NCBI GenBank assembly: GCA_001564055.1 | Contig: LKNB01000032.1 | Coordinates: 1-32,014, forward strand | Source: Rhodothermaceae bacterium Tc-Br11_B2g6_7 | GTDB lineage: Bacteria; Bacteroidota; Rhodothermia; Rhodothermales; Salinibacteraceae | Reading direction: 5' to 3' | Length of the DNA: 32,014 nt | Shown here: positions 14,513 to 24,306 of the stretch, in pieces | How positions within the stretch are numbered: the stretch's first letter is position 1 | How the letters are laid out: every line of letters begins with the position of its first letter | Program-made: the position numbers and the translations under genes | The notes under the pieces: model-generated | Told to the model about the DNA's origin: nothing | Database searches by the model: none | The model's input: only the letters and a program-made list of their open reading frames with translations

Positions 14513-17500
14513 TCAGGGTTCCTCGGCCTGGGGGAGTTGGATCCAGAACGTGGTGCCCGCGCCCTGGGTGGTGTCGAAGCCGACGGTGCCGCCCACGTCT
14601 TCGATGCTCTTGCGCACCACCGCCAGGCCCAGCCCGGTACCACTCGTCTTGGTGGAGAAGTTGGGCTGGAATATTTTGTCTTGCAACTCGGGGGGAACGC
14701 CGGCGCCGTTGTCCTCCACCTCGCTGTGGGCCCAGGAGTGCCCGTTCTTCGTCTCTGGTCGGGTGCGGACGGCGATCCTCGGCGCACGGTCCTCCGGAAT
14801 GGCTTGCAGCGCGTTCTTGATCAGGTTGATGTAGCTACGCCGGAGCTCCTCGCGGTCGGCTTCCACGATGAGGGGGGCATCGGCCAAATCGAATGCGATG
14901 TCCGTGCCGGCTTCTTCTTGCATTAGCACGCCGGCTTCCTGGACCACGTCGTTGAGGTCCAGCCGCTCGATGTGCCGGGTGGGCATCCGAGCGAACGTCG
15001 AAAACTCATTCGCAATCCGCGCCAGCGCGTTGATTTGCTCAATCAGCGTCGTGGTAATCCGCTCAAAGGTGCGGTGGAAGCGGGCGTCTACAGTCTTTTC
15101 CTCGGCGCTATCGCCGGAGCCCTCACCGATCGGGTGGAGCGTGGCGTCTTTGTACGCACGTTGCAGGTGCTGTACCGAAAGCTTCATGGGGGTGAGCGGA
15201 TTCTTGATTTCGTGCGCCACCTGGCGGGCCATCTCGCGCCACGCCAGTTGCCGCTCTTGCTGCGTGAGCTGCCGGCGGCTCTCGGCCAGCTGCGCCTGCA
15301 TCTCGTTGAAGGTCTGCACGAGCTCCCCGATCTCGTCGCGGGAGTCCACCGGCAACGTCCGCTCAAAGCGGCCGCGGGCGACGTCCTCCAGCCCGGCGCG
15401 GAGGCGGGCGATGGGGCGGGCCAGCGCGCGGGCCAGCGCGCCGGCGGTAAGCATCACCACCAGCACCAGCAGGAGGAGGGCGCCGAAGAGGTAGGCGATG
15501 GTGCGGGCCCGTTCCTCCTCGATGCGCTCCTGCTCGGGAAGCGTCGGAAGGCCAATGACGTAGCGCGGCTGACGCTGCTCGTCAAGCAGGGCATGGTACC
15601 CCGACGTGTACCGGAACGAGCCCAGCTGCGCTTCTGCAAAGGCAAAGCGGAAGCCGTCGAACTCCAGCGCCTGATGCACGTCGGCCGGGAGTCGGTCGTC
15701 GATGAGGCGGTCGCGCACGAGCTGCGGACGGCTGGAGGCCACGAGCAGGCCCTCCCGGTACAGGTTCAGATCGCGCCCCACCTGGCGGGCCAGCTCTTCT
15801 ACGGTGGTGCGCTCCAGGCCCTGGTACGGGAGCTCCTCGCCGGCGGTAGAGAGCGCCAGGGTGTCCTCCACCCGCTCCAGGTGCTGGCGCAGCCAGTCGC
15901 GCACGGCGTTGTCGGTCTCGGTAATGACCATCTGCTGCCCGATCACGCCCACCGCGGCAACAGCCACGATGCCAACTACAAGGAACGCATTCAGCACCCG
16001 ATCCCGAAACCGCACGTGGGGGGCCGGGAGCAGCCCCGCGCGCCAGCGCAGCAGGAGCCCCAACAGGTAAAATGGCAGGGCGACGAAGAGTCCCGCCACC
16101 GTCAGCCGCAGGAGGTAATAGAGGTGATCGAACATACCGATGGCCGTGATGCGCACAGCAATCACTGATGGTGGAGCGGCGAGCGCCTCCGGCCCCTCCC
16201 GCACCGCCGAACGGGGCGTGGTGGCCTGCCGGTAGAGCGTCAGAAACCGCTCCCCATCGATCGTTTCCGAGCGCCAGATCCGGCCCTCTCGGCTGATTGC
16301 CTGTTGAATGTCTTCGGCGAGCCGGTAGCGTCCAAAGTTACGCCCGAAGCTGCGGGTCAGCGTGCCCTCCCGAAACTCGGCCATCGACAGGCTCCGGTAG
16401 AGGTTGCCGTAGGAGCCGGCAGGCAGCAACACGCGCGGAAACGGCGTCCCCTCGTCCAGGAGGGCCCGTTGCGGTTCAGCGCGGACCACCACCCAGCCGG
16501 CGGTGAGGTCTTGCCGGGGCAGGGGGAAGAGTTGTGCCGGGACCTCAATGAGGGCCGGTGGGCGCAATGGAGCCAGCCCCACGTACTGAAGCCGGTCGGG
16601 CTCCCGACGGCCGGTTAGCTGTTCTACCACCGGGCCGCCCCAGGGGCGATCTTCGTAGATCTGCCGCATCAGCGCGAACTCCGGCACGGCGTCCGGTGCG
16701 TGGTCTACCGTGAGCATGCCGGGGCCCTCTGCCGCAAACCGCACCACGGGCGTGCCGTCGGGCCGGTGCAGGGTAAACGACGTGGCGTAGGTATTGAGCG
16801 AGGAGAGGAGGGAGCCCCGTAGCAGAAGCTGTCCCACGCCGGCGAGGGTATCACGCGGGGCGGGAGGGCCCGTGACGGCTTGCCAGAAAAGCTCCGTATC
16901 CTGCGCGTCAGACAGGAGGCGCTCGATCCCGTACACGACGCGTGGATCCTGCCCCTCATCAAACGACGCCGCCGCATCAGCCATCTGAAACCGCCGTTGC
17001 TCATCCATGCCGTGAAAGAACGCGGGATAAAGCACGATGCTGAGCATAAACAGGCTCAGGATGATGTTGCGCAGCGACAGCAGCCGCAGCGTGCTGGTGG
17101 GCTGATCGAGGGCCGTATACGCCGCCGCGAGGGCCACGAGGTAGAAGCCTGGGAGGATAAACCAGGGGAGGCCCAGCACCCCGCCGCTCCACAGGAGCGC
17201 CCCTCCGGCGACCGGTGCCGCCCCCGCCAGGGCGGCGTACCATCGGGTAGGCGATGGGAGCAGGCGGCTAAGCGCCCGATGGGTGACCAGCAGCACCGCC
17301 ACGCTCAGCAACAGCAGGGTGAGCGTCGCGAGCAGCAGCGTGCAGAAGATAACCACTACCAGCGGATCGGGGAGGAGCACCATCCCGGTGAGGTAGTCGA
17401 GGGTGCTGTCAAGCACGGCGCGGCGCGCGAGGACGCTTAGCCCGACGGCGCCCCCTACCAGCAGGGCCGCCGCGCCGGCCGCAGCGGCAACGCTCTGCCC

Positions 17501-18676
17501 GACGGCGCTCCACGTCGACGATGAGGCGGTGTGGGCGGTCTCCAGTCGGCGCCGCACGAAGTGCACCAGGGCAAAGGCCGTCACCAGCGCGAACAGCGTT
17601 GTCAGAAGAAAGTCGCCGGTGGAGCGGAGCAGCCCCCCGCCGAGGGTGGAGGCAAAGTGGGCCGGGTCGAAGAGGGGGGCGAGGGGCGCACGCGGCCGCT
17701 GCCAGCGCCCCGGGACGTTGAGGGCCAGCAGGACGTAGCGCACCGCCCACCAGGCTCCCAGCAATAGCGCGAGGTGGGCGCCTGTGCGCCATCCCTCGGG
17801 CTGCTGCCGGTAGCGCGCGCCGAGGCCCCAGAGCCCCCACGCCAGGAGGAGGGTAAGCCAGGCCGCGCGAACGTCCCGGTAGCGCAGGTCCAGGCTTTCC
17901 ACGACGGCCTGTTGCTGCGGCCGTTCAGCCACGAGCGTGCCCCCGAGGGCCTGCCCGTCGATGCCACGCACGCCGAGGGTGTCCGCGGCCGGAACGTCAG
18001 GTACCGGGCCGTCGATGAAAAGCTCTACGGGCGTGCCGGTCGACCGCTGCCATGCCTGCGCCCGCCGGTAGTCCTCCAGGTACTGATTTTGCACGGGGGA
18101 GCGGGCTTCCAGCACCCGCACCATGCGGACCGTCCCCAGCGTGATGGGGCCTTCGCGCACGGGCATCCAGACGACCAGGGCCTTCCGGACGTCTCCTTCG
18201 CGCACCAGTTGTGCGGACAGCGTCGTCGGGAGCGTGTCAGGTGTGACGTCCAGCCGTGGTCCGTTCCAGGCCAGTGCCGTGCCCTCGCGGTCATACAGGT
18301 CGGCCGTGACGCGGTCGGGTAGCGACAGCGCGGCAAAGTGGCGGGCGGCGGCCTCCGCTGCGGGATCAGCCGGGGAGGTAGGGTTCGCGCGCAGCGTCTG
18401 CCGCACCGCTGCCGCGTCGCTCAGCGTCTCAGCCTCGGCCCGAAGCCTCGATTCGAGGCGCTGGAGGTCGCGCTGCGCAAACGCCAGGCCCTCGGCCACC
18501 GCGCGCTCCTGCCGATGCTCAGCGGTTGCGGCGGCGTGGTCCACATGCGCATGCTGCAATAGCGTGGTCAGCCCCAGCGCCGCCAGCAGTAGCACACCGA
18601 TCAGCACGTACCGCTCGCGCAGGAAGGGGCCAAGCGTCTGGCGTAGATCAGGCATGCGCGATCGCGCGTCGTCCAT
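14513..18676 (-). CDS. Large multi-sensor membrane histidine kinase (NtrY-like)
   Basis: A 1387-residue histidine kinase, unusually long. Helix at 24-41 and an extracytoplasmic region (42-270); a block of about eight membrane helices (272-554); a second large soluble region (555-845); two helices (850-915); a third extracytoplasmic sensor segment (916-1055); helix 1058-1080; HAMP (about 1082-1134); kinase core. The phosphoacceptor is H1155 in RQVAHEIKNPLTPMKLSV, a sequence typical of NtrY-type kinases. ATP-binding elements: N1284 and N1288 in INLIKNAL, EDNGAGVP (1321-1328) and GTGLGL (1346-1351). All catalytic boxes are intact. No response regulator is adjacent. It follows the DUF4783 gene by 77 bases on the same strand. 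The signal sensed is unknown. Confidence 0.88.
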   Translation of the reverse strand: MDDARSRMPDLRQTLGPFLRERYVLIGVLLLAALGLTTLLQHAHVDHAAATAEHRQERAVAEGLAFAQRDLQRLESRLRAEAETLSDAAAVRQTLRANPTSPADPAAEAAARHFAALSLPDRVTADLYDREGTALAWNGPRLDVTPDTLPTTLSAQLVREGDVRKALVVWMPVREGPITLGTVRMVRVLEARSPVQNQYLEDYRRAQAWQRSTGTPVELFIDGPVPDVPAADTLGVRGIDGQALGGTLVAERPQQQAVVESLDLRYRDVRAAWLTLLLAWGLWGLGARYRQQPEGWRTGAHLALLLGAWWAVRYVLLALNVPGRWQRPRAPLAPLFDPAHFASTLGGGLLRSTGDFLLTTLFALVTAFALVHFVRRRLETAHTASSSTWSAVGQSVAAAAGAAALLVGGAVGLSVLARRAVLDSTLDYLTGMVLLPDPLVVVIFCTLLLATLTLLLLSVAVLLVTHRALSRLLPSPTRWYAALAGAAPVAGGALLWSGGVLGLPWFILPGFYLVALAAAYTALDQPTSTLRLLSLRNIILSLFMLSIVLYPAFFHGMDEQRRFQMADAAASFDEGQDPRVVYGIERLLSDAQDTELFWQAVTGPPAPRDTLAGVGQLLLRGSLLSSLNTYATSFTLHRPDGTPVVRFAAEGPGMLTVDHAPDAVPEFALMRQIYEDRPWGGPVVEQLTGRREPDRLQYVGLAPLRPPALIEVPAQLFPLPRQDLTAGWVVVRAEPQRALLDEGTPFPRVLLPAGSYGNLYRSLSMAEFREGTLTRSFGRNFGRYRLAEDIQQAISREGRIWRSETIDGERFLTLYRQATTPRSAVREGPEALAAPPSVIAVRITAIGMFDHLYYLLRLTVAGLFVALPFYLLGLLLRWRAGLLPAPHVRFRDRVLNAFLVVGIVAVAAVGVIGQQMVITETDNAVRDWLRQHLERVEDTLALSTAGEELPYQGLERTTVEELARQVGRDLNLYREGLLVASSRPQLVRDRLIDDRLPADVHQALEFDGFRFAFAEAQLGSFRYTSGYHALLDEQRQPRYVIGLPTLPEQERIEEERARTIAYLFGALLLLVLVVMLTAGALARALARPIARLRAGLEDVARGRFERTLPVDSRDEIGELVQTFNEMQAQLAESRRQLTQQERQLAWREMARQVAHEIKNPLTPMKLSVQHLQRAYKDATLHPIGEGSGDSAEEKTVDARFHRTFERITTTLIEQINALARIANEFSTFARMPTRHIERLDLNDVVQEAGVLMQEEAGTDIAFDLADAPLIVEADREELRRSYINLIKNALQAIPEDRAPRIAVRTRPETKNGHSWAHSEVEDNGAGVPPELQDKIFQPNFSTKTSGTGLGLAVVRKSIEDVGGTVGFDTTQGAGTTFWIQLPQAEEP

Positions 18677-18753
18677 TGAAGGCGTCCATGGAGAATCGTA
18701 AGGTACCGCGTCGCAGCCGCTGAGGCTCCGCGCGCGGCGTGGCTACGCGGGCA

Positions 18754-19218
18754 TTACCGGCGCTGCCGCTCCACCCGTATTTCGCGTACTTCCCAGCTAT
18801 CGGCAAGCGTCCGGACGCGGATGAACACCTGCATGGGCTCCTGGCCGCGCGTCGACCAGTACTCGTAGGCCATGAACCAGCTCCCCTCTGCCCCTGAGGT
18901 GTCCTCCGCTGCAAACTGCTCCGGGGGATAGTCGCGGAAGAACTCCTCCATCACGTAAATGGCCTGCGATCGGCTGTAATGGGTGCTGCGGCCCAGGAGC
19001 GTCATCTCAATGCGCTCGGTCGCATGGGCCAGAAGGGCCCGGGCATCGCCACGGGCAAAGGCATCGCGGACGTGCTCCAGCGCCTGCGCCTGGAGGGATG
19101 TATCCGCCTCGGCCGTCTGGGCGGTGGCTACCGCGGGGGGCGCCGTCATCAGCAGGCAAACTAAAGCATAGACCGGAAGGGCCGGCGACCAGGAATCCAT
19201 GCGCAGTAGAAAGTCCAT
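18754..19218 (-). CDS. Secreted DUF4783-like (NTF2-fold) protein
   Basis: About 154 residues from the ATG chosen here. A signal peptide spans MDFLLRMDSWSPALP to the AVATA before QTAEAD. The mature part starts with a helix (LQAQALEHVRDAFARGDARALLAHATERIEM), then YSRSQAIYVMEEFFRDYPP, and ends in strands with GSWFMAYEYWSTRG and VFIRVRTLADSWEVREIRVER. This helix-plus-sheet order is that of DUF4783, NTF2-like exported proteins of Bacteroidota with no assigned activity. Starts at 19281 and 19200 are alternatives; 19218 gives a positive n-region before the hydrophobic stretch. It lies between mutS2 and the histidine kinase on the same strand. Confidence 0.75.
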   Translation of the reverse strand: MDFLLRMDSWSPALPVYALVCLLMTAPPAVATAQTAEADTSLQAQALEHVRDAFARGDARALLAHATERIEMTLLGRSTHYSRSQAIYVMEEFFRDYPPEQFAAEDTSGAEGSWFMAYEYWSTRGQEPMQVFIRVRTLADSWEVREIRVERQRR

Positions 19219-19402
19219 AAAGAGAAGAGGCCAGGCAGTAAGGGCGGGCCACAGGCTGTAGCCGAGCATCGGCCGGAGCAATCAGTACGCGCCCACCCGT
19301 TGTGCGTTGCTTGCGCCAGGCCGCGGGCTTTTTCGGAAGGGTGGGCTTCCGAAGCGGCGTGTGCTGTGTACCGTTGGAGAACGGTACAAAAAGCGCGCCG
19401 CG

Positions 19403-21853
19403 TCACGCAAGATCCACGAGGGTTACGCCACTGCCCCCGTGCTGGAGGGGCGCCTCCCGGTAGGAGGCCACGGCCGGCTCTTGGCTCAGGTGCTCGTGAA
19501 TGGCTTCGCGGAGTGCCCCGGTGCCCTTGCCGTGGAGGATCTCCACCTGGTTCAGGTTAGCGGCCATGGCGGTATCGAGGTGGCGCCGGACGGCCGTCAG
19601 GGCTTCCTCTACCCGATAGCCACGGAGGTCCACCGACCGGCTGGCCTGGGCAATGGCCGGCTCGCTGCCGCTGCTGGTACGGTTCACCGTCACTTTCTGC
19701 TTGGTCGGGCCGCCCACCTTGGTGAGGCGTTTGCGATCGACGCGCATCCGCATGGCGCCGGCGGTGATGACGGCCTCGCCGTTCTCCAGGGCCTGGACTT
19801 CGCCCGTCATAGCGCCTTCGTCGAGGCGCACGCGGTCGCCCACCGCCAGCGGACCGGTTGCCGCTGCGGCAGGCGCCGTAGGCGCTGCCTCGGCGCCATT
19901 CTGCGGCGCCGGTGCCGAAGGCTCGCGTTCGGTTGCCGCCTCGTCCTCCACCGCCTCCAGCGAGTCGCCCACCGTCTCCTTAAACGATTCCAGCCGCTCG
20001 CGGGCTTGCTTCGTAGCCTCCCGCTCGGCCTCCGCCTCTTTGATCTCCCGAATGGTGCGCTCGATGCGGGCGTTGGCCTCATTCACAATGCGCTCAGCTT
20101 CTTCCAGGGCCTGCTGCCGGATCTCGGCGCGCTCCTTCTCGCTCTTTTGGAGCCGTTCTTTGTATTTCCGTTTCTCGTGCTCGGCCTCCTTCAAGGTCTT
20201 GTCCGCCTCCTTAAGGCGGGCCGCCAGGGTCTGCGTCCGTTGCTCCAGCGTGGTGATGAGGTCTTCCAGTGCCGCTTTTTGCTCACCGACGAGCGTTCGG
20301 GCCCGGCTGATAAGGTCGGGCGCCAGGCCCATGCGCTCGGCAATTTCGAACGCGTAGGAAGACCCGGGCACGGCCGGCTGAAAACGATACGTGGGGCGCA
20401 GGGTCTCGTGGTCGAACTCCATGGAGCCATTTTCGACCCCCTCCGTCTCGTGCGCAAACACCTTCAGCGTGCCGTGGTGCGTGGTGGCAATGGTGCGCGT
20501 GTGGCGGTCGTTCAGCCGTTCCAGCATGGCCTGGGCGAGCGCGCCGCCCTCGTCAGGGTCCGTACCTGTGCCGGCCTCGTCGATCAGCACCAGCGAACGA
20601 TCCGTGGCATGCTTGAGCACGTGCCGCAGGTTGCTGATGTGGGAGGAAAAGGTGGAGAGGTCTTCCTCAATGGACTGCTCGTCGCCGATGTCTACAAATA
20701 CCTGGTCGAACACCGGCATCCGCGACGTGTCGTCGGCGGGGATGGGGAGGCCATAGGCAAGCATCAGCGCCAGCACGCCGACGGTTTTCATCGCGACGGT
20801 TTTGCCGCCGGCGTTGGGCCCGGTAATGAGGAGCGTCTGATAGTCCTCGCCAAGCGTCAGGGTGAGGGGTACGACGGGTTCCCCATCGCCGCCCTGCTGC
20901 AGCCGATGGAGGAGTAGGGCCGGATGGCGGCCGTTGCGGAGCTCGACGACGCCGTCCGTGTCCAGCGTGGGCACCACCGCGTCCAATTCGTTCGCCAGCT
21001 TGGCCTTTGCCTGCAGCAAGTCCAGCATCGCAAGGATGCGGACATTTTGCCGCAGCGGGTCGAGCTGCCCGCGCAGGCGCTTGGTCATCGCGCGCAGGAT
21101 GCGGTCGATTTCGCGCCGCTCATCACTCTTTAGCTCCCGCACCTCGTTGTTGAGATGCAGGCACGCCGCAGGCTCAATATAGACGGTTTGTCCGGAGGCC
21201 GAGCTGTCCTGCACAAACCCCTCAACTTTGCGCTTCGCCTCGGCCCGTACAGGAATGACCATCCGGCCATTGCGGATGGTGGGCTGGTCCTCCGTAGCGT
21301 AGCCCTGCCCCACGGCACTCCGGAGCTCCCGGTTGAGGGCCTCGCGGAGATCGCTTTGCCGCTGGATAATGAGGCGACGGATGCGCCGCAGCTCGGGAGA
21401 GGCATCGTCCTGCACACGCCCGTCCTCGTCCACAATCTCGCTGATGCGCTCCTCAATGTCGGGAAGTGGCGTAAGGCGGCGCGTCCGCTGGTGCAGCGTC
21501 GGGTAGGCCTCGTTGCGCCGCGCCACATAGCTTCGCACCCGGCGGCAGGTGTGCAACACCTTGCGCACGGCCACGAGGTCCTCGGCGTCCACCCGGGCAT
21601 CTTCGGGCTGGGCGCGTTTCAGGACTGACCGAATATCGAGTAGGTCGTGCAGCGGGACCGGGTCATCAAACCGGAAGGCATCCTGCAGCTCATCGACAGC
21701 TGCCAGTTCATCGCGTAGCCAGCCGAGCGAATCGGCTGGCCGCATGGCGTCGATACGCTCATGCCCCAGTGGCCCCATGACGTGGCTGTGGAGGCGGGAG
21801 CGAACGTGGTCGAAGCCCAGCTTGGAGGACGCGGCGGAAGGGTACAGCTTCAT
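19403..21853 (-). CDS. mutS2: MutS2 family ATPase (endonuclease MutS2/RqcU)
   Basis: An 816-residue MutS2. The core and clamp domains come first, then the ATPase: Walker A GPNAGGKT (345-352), Walker B LVLIDEAGTG (421-430) and the switch THH (459-460). A long charged coiled coil (about 500-640) precedes an Ala/Pro linker, a small KOW-like segment (GDRVRLDEGAMTGEV) and a C-terminal Smr domain with VDLRGYRVEEAL and ILHGKGTGALREAI. MutS2 suppresses recombination in some bacteria and, in others, splits collided ribosomes for rescue; which applies here is not known. The ATG at 21853 (MKLYPSAAS) is preferred because the longer frame adds 21 residues that run into an intergenic hairpin. The gene is complete with no lesions. 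Confidence 0.95.
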   Translation of the reverse strand: MKLYPSAASSKLGFDHVRSRLHSHVMGPLGHERIDAMRPADSLGWLRDELAAVDELQDAFRFDDPVPLHDLLDIRSVLKRAQPEDARVDAEDLVAVRKVLHTCRRVRSYVARRNEAYPTLHQRTRRLTPLPDIEERISEIVDEDGRVQDDASPELRRIRRLIIQRQSDLREALNRELRSAVGQGYATEDQPTIRNGRMVIPVRAEAKRKVEGFVQDSSASGQTVYIEPAACLHLNNEVRELKSDERREIDRILRAMTKRLRGQLDPLRQNVRILAMLDLLQAKAKLANELDAVVPTLDTDGVVELRNGRHPALLLHRLQQGGDGEPVVPLTLTLGEDYQTLLITGPNAGGKTVAMKTVGVLALMLAYGLPIPADDTSRMPVFDQVFVDIGDEQSIEEDLSTFSSHISNLRHVLKHATDRSLVLIDEAGTGTDPDEGGALAQAMLERLNDRHTRTIATTHHGTLKVFAHETEGVENGSMEFDHETLRPTYRFQPAVPGSSYAFEIAERMGLAPDLISRARTLVGEQKAALEDLITTLEQRTQTLAARLKEADKTLKEAEHEKRKYKERLQKSEKERAEIRQQALEEAERIVNEANARIERTIREIKEAEAEREATKQARERLESFKETVGDSLEAVEDEAATEREPSAPAPQNGAEAAPTAPAAAATGPLAVGDRVRLDEGAMTGEVQALENGEAVITAGAMRMRVDRKRLTKVGGPTKQKVTVNRTSSGSEPAIAQASRSVDLRGYRVEEALTAVRRHLDTAMAANLNQVEILHGKGTGALREAIHEHLSQEPAVASYREAPLQHGGSGVTLVDLA

Positions 21854-21886
21854 GTGGATAGAGGGAGAAACAGCGGATAACATAAC

Positions 21887-21926
21887 CGAAGGCACGGTGT
21901 GAGGGCGTGTACCCACCGTGCCTTCG
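21887..21926 (-). terminator. 13-bp perfect stem-loop between two minus-strand genes
   Basis: CGAAGGCACGGTG (21887-21899) pairs perfectly with CACCGTGCCTTCG (21914-21926) around a 14-base loop. It lies 35 bases after the stop of the nucleotidyltransferase gene and 34 before mutS2. No T run follows on either strand, so it may be a factor-assisted or bidirectional terminator or an mRNA-stability element. Confidence 0.5.
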
Positions 21927-21961
21927 AGTGCTCCGTAGAGGACGTGTGCTTATCGCGCTTG

Positions 21962-22969
21962 TTACGCGCGCGGGCCAAGGGCCGAGTGGTCGCCGATGTT
22001 TACGACTGCGGGCGATTTCCGCACGGTGGCGTGCTGCCCCACCAGCGAGTCTTCAAGTACGGCGCCTTCCACCGAGGCGTCGGAGAACACAATGCTGTTC
22101 TGTATAACGCTGTTGTGGATGGTGGCGCCGGCTTCGACCGATACGCGCGGCCCCAGCACGCTGCCTTCCACGTGGGCGCCCGGACCTACGTACACCGGCT
22201 CGTGAATCACGCAGTCCTTGATGGCGCCTTCCTTCAGACTGTCGCTCTCCTTGTTCAGGATATGGCCCGTGGTGTCGAGCAGGGCGGGGATCGTCCCACA
22301 GTCGAGCCATTCGGTGACGGCAGCGGTGCCGAAGGTGGCTCCGGCCTGCAGCAGCGCATCCATGGCGTCGGTCAGCTGATACTCGCCGCCCTTCCCGCGG
22401 ATATCAGCCTCCAACAGCTCCTGGATCGCCCCCTGGAGGCTGCCCAGGTCTTTCACGTAATAGATGCCAATGATGGCCTCGTTGGAGATGGGCTCCTCCG
22501 GCTTTTCCACGAGCTGCACCACCTCGTCGCCGTCGCGCACAGCAACGCCAAAGCGGCTGGGGTCGTCCACGTGCTTGACCCAGATGACCACGTCGTTATC
22601 CTCGATGGCCACGCCCGGCTCCATATCAAACAGGGTATCGGCAAACACGATAAGGCCTTCCCCGGACAGGTGCTCGTCGGCGCAGTACACGGCGTGCGCG
22701 GTGCCTTCAGCGCTCTCTTGTATGGTAAAGTGCGCCTCCATATCGTTCCGGTCGCAAATGCCCCGCAGTTGGTCGCGGACCTCATCGCCAAAGTCGGGGC
22801 CAAGGACAAACACGCCTTCATCTATAGAACGGGAGAGCACGCGGTTGAAGGTATCGACGATCCGCTCTACAATGCTTTTTCCTTTCACGGAAAGAAGCGG
22901 CTTGGGGGTAACGTGGGAATGTGGGCGGACACGCGTGCCGCGGCCGGCCATGGGGATGATCAGCTTCAT
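21962..22969 (-). CDS. Sugar-nucleotide transferase with left-handed beta-helix
   Basis: A 335-residue nucleotidyltransferase that should join a sugar-1-phosphate to dTTP or UTP. The N-terminal signature GRGTRVRPHSHVTPKPLL (9-26) includes R13 and K23, which position the nucleotide. D111 in VFADTLF is the metal-binding Asp, EKP (155-157) and EWLDCGT (220-226) are further family marks. From about 250 the sequence turns into imperfect hexapeptide repeats (IHNSVIQNSIVFSDASV) forming a beta-helix, as in glucose-1-phosphate thymidylyltransferase-like and GlmU-like proteins. Nucleotide and sugar specificity cannot be read off. Start is set at MKLIIPMAGRG. It is upstream of mutS2 on the same strand, not within the capsule cluster. 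Confidence 0.85.
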   Translation of the reverse strand: MKLIIPMAGRGTRVRPHSHVTPKPLLSVKGKSIVERIVDTFNRVLSRSIDEGVFVLGPDFGDEVRDQLRGICDRNDMEAHFTIQESAEGTAHAVYCADEHLSGEGLIVFADTLFDMEPGVAIEDNDVVIWVKHVDDPSRFGVAVRDGDEVVQLVEKPEEPISNEAIIGIYYVKDLGSLQGAIQELLEADIRGKGGEYQLTDAMDALLQAGATFGTAAVTEWLDCGTIPALLDTTGHILNKESDSLKEGAIKDCVIHEPVYVGPGAHVEGSVLGPRVSVEAGATIHNSVIQNSIVFSDASVEGAVLEDSLVGQHATVRKSPAVVNIGDHSALGPRA

Positions 22970-23236
22970 GTGGGACAGGGGGTGGATTGCATAGGCTAAG
23001 CGAACTCTTAAGATAGGAAGACTCCGAGTCAATCCCCGAACGGTGGGCTTACTGGCGTGGCAAAAGGAGCGATCCGATGGTCATTTTGCATGCTCTTCAC
23101 GGCCGATTGGAAAGGGTGCCGCCGTCAGCGGTACCGTGACCGTGGATTCTGGGACGCTCGACGCATTGGCATGGCACTTGTCTCTCCTACCCCTGTCTGT
23201 ATCCTTCACCCCTAACCATTTGTTCGGAGCCGCATT

Positions 23237-23932
23237 ATGTACACGTCTCGCATCCTTCCTATCCTCCTGTTGATCGGGGGCCTCGCCTTCGCCGCTACGC
23301 TTTCCGGCTGTTCGACCATCGAGAACCTGTCGGGTACCGAGAAGGGTGCTGCCGCGGGGACGGCGGGTGGGGCCGTAGCGGGAGGCCTCATCGGCCGCGC
23401 CACCGGTAGCACAGCGCGCGGCGCGATCATCGGGGCTATTGTCGGCGGGACGGCCGGGGCGATCATTGGCCGCCAGATGGACCGGCAAGCCGAGGAGTTG
23501 GAGGATGAACTCCCCAACGCCACGGTGGAACGGGTAGGCGAGGGCATCCAGGTAACCTTCGACAGCGGGATCCTCTTTGATTTTGATTCCTCCCAACTCC
23601 GGCCCGAGGCTCGCCAAAATCTCCGCGAGCTCGCCCAGAGCTTGTCCTCGTATGACAACACCGAAGTGCTCATCGTCGGACACACCGACTCCGTGGGGCG
23701 CGCTGAATACAATCAGGGGTTGTCCGAGCGGAGGGCGCAGGCGGCTGCGGCATACGTGATGGAGCAGGGCGTGCGCCCAAGCCGCGTCCGCACCATGGGG
23801 CGAGGGGAAGATGAACCAGTGGCCTCCAACGAAACGGAGGCGGGCCGGCAGGAGAACCGCCGGGTAGAAATCGCAATCTTTGCCAGCGAGGCATACCGCG
23901 AGCAGTTGGAAGCTCAGCAGGAGGGTTCATAG
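23237..23932 (+). CDS. OmpA-family lipoprotein with glycine zipper
   Basis: A 231-residue outer-membrane lipoprotein. The lipobox is LSGC with C25 as the lipid anchor. Residues 37-80 form a glycine zipper (AAAGTAGGAVAGGLIG..., repeated small residues), a membrane-spanning or oligomerising segment. From about 104 comes an OmpA C-terminal domain: FDFDSSQLRPEA, GHTDSVG (148-154), LSERRA with R165, and NRRVE (207-211). These residues bind peptidoglycan diaminopimelate, so the protein should tie the outer membrane to the wall. The architecture matches YiaD-type lipoproteins. It is divergent from the nucleotidyltransferase gene, with 267 bases between the starts that must hold both promoters. Confidence 0.92.
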   Translation: MYTSRILPILLLIGGLAFAATLSGCSTIENLSGTEKGAAAGTAGGAVAGGLIGRATGSTARGAIIGAIVGGTAGAIIGRQMDRQAEELEDELPNATVERVGEGIQVTFDSGILFDFDSSQLRPEARQNLRELAQSLSSYDNTEVLIVGHTDSVGRAEYNQGLSERRAQAAAAYVMEQGVRPSRVRTMGRGEDEPVASNETEAGRQENRRVEIAIFASEAYREQLEAQQEGS

Positions 23933-24306
23933 TACCCCGCGTGCTGTCCCCAGGCAGCCGGGTGCAGGGGCGCACCGCGTTCGTCGCGTCTGTAACGGAT
24001 CTGCCTGCTGCGGGAACTCAACGGCAGGGGCGTTCCGTTAGGCTGATTCGGTTCGATAAACATTCATCCCCGCGCCGCCCGCTGTCCGATCAAGTTCACA
24101 CGGGTGTCCACTGCGCTCGCAGCCGTCCACCGAATTCCTTCGTGAATGCAGCCAGACGCTCCCCATAACGCGGGAAATCGGCTGATACAGGGGTCCGGTA
24201 TCCGGTCGCACGATGTGGCATGGAACTGGCAAAGGGATCAGGTAATCACACGCTGTATCCGTAGCAACGCATCACTACTCACCCGTACATTTTTGGAGGC
24301 TCAACC
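23933..24306. other. Noncoding leader before the TPR gene
   Basis: About 370 bases without a supportable gene. The end holds a good ribosome binding site, GGAGG at 24295-24299, seven bases before the GTG at 24307. No repeat or RNA structure was recognised. Confidence 0.45.

Noticed and set aside
19307..20917. 536-codon plus-strand frame opposite mutS2
   Set aside because: It is the antisense shadow of the clear MutS2 coding sequence in GC-rich DNA, with no recognisable domain.
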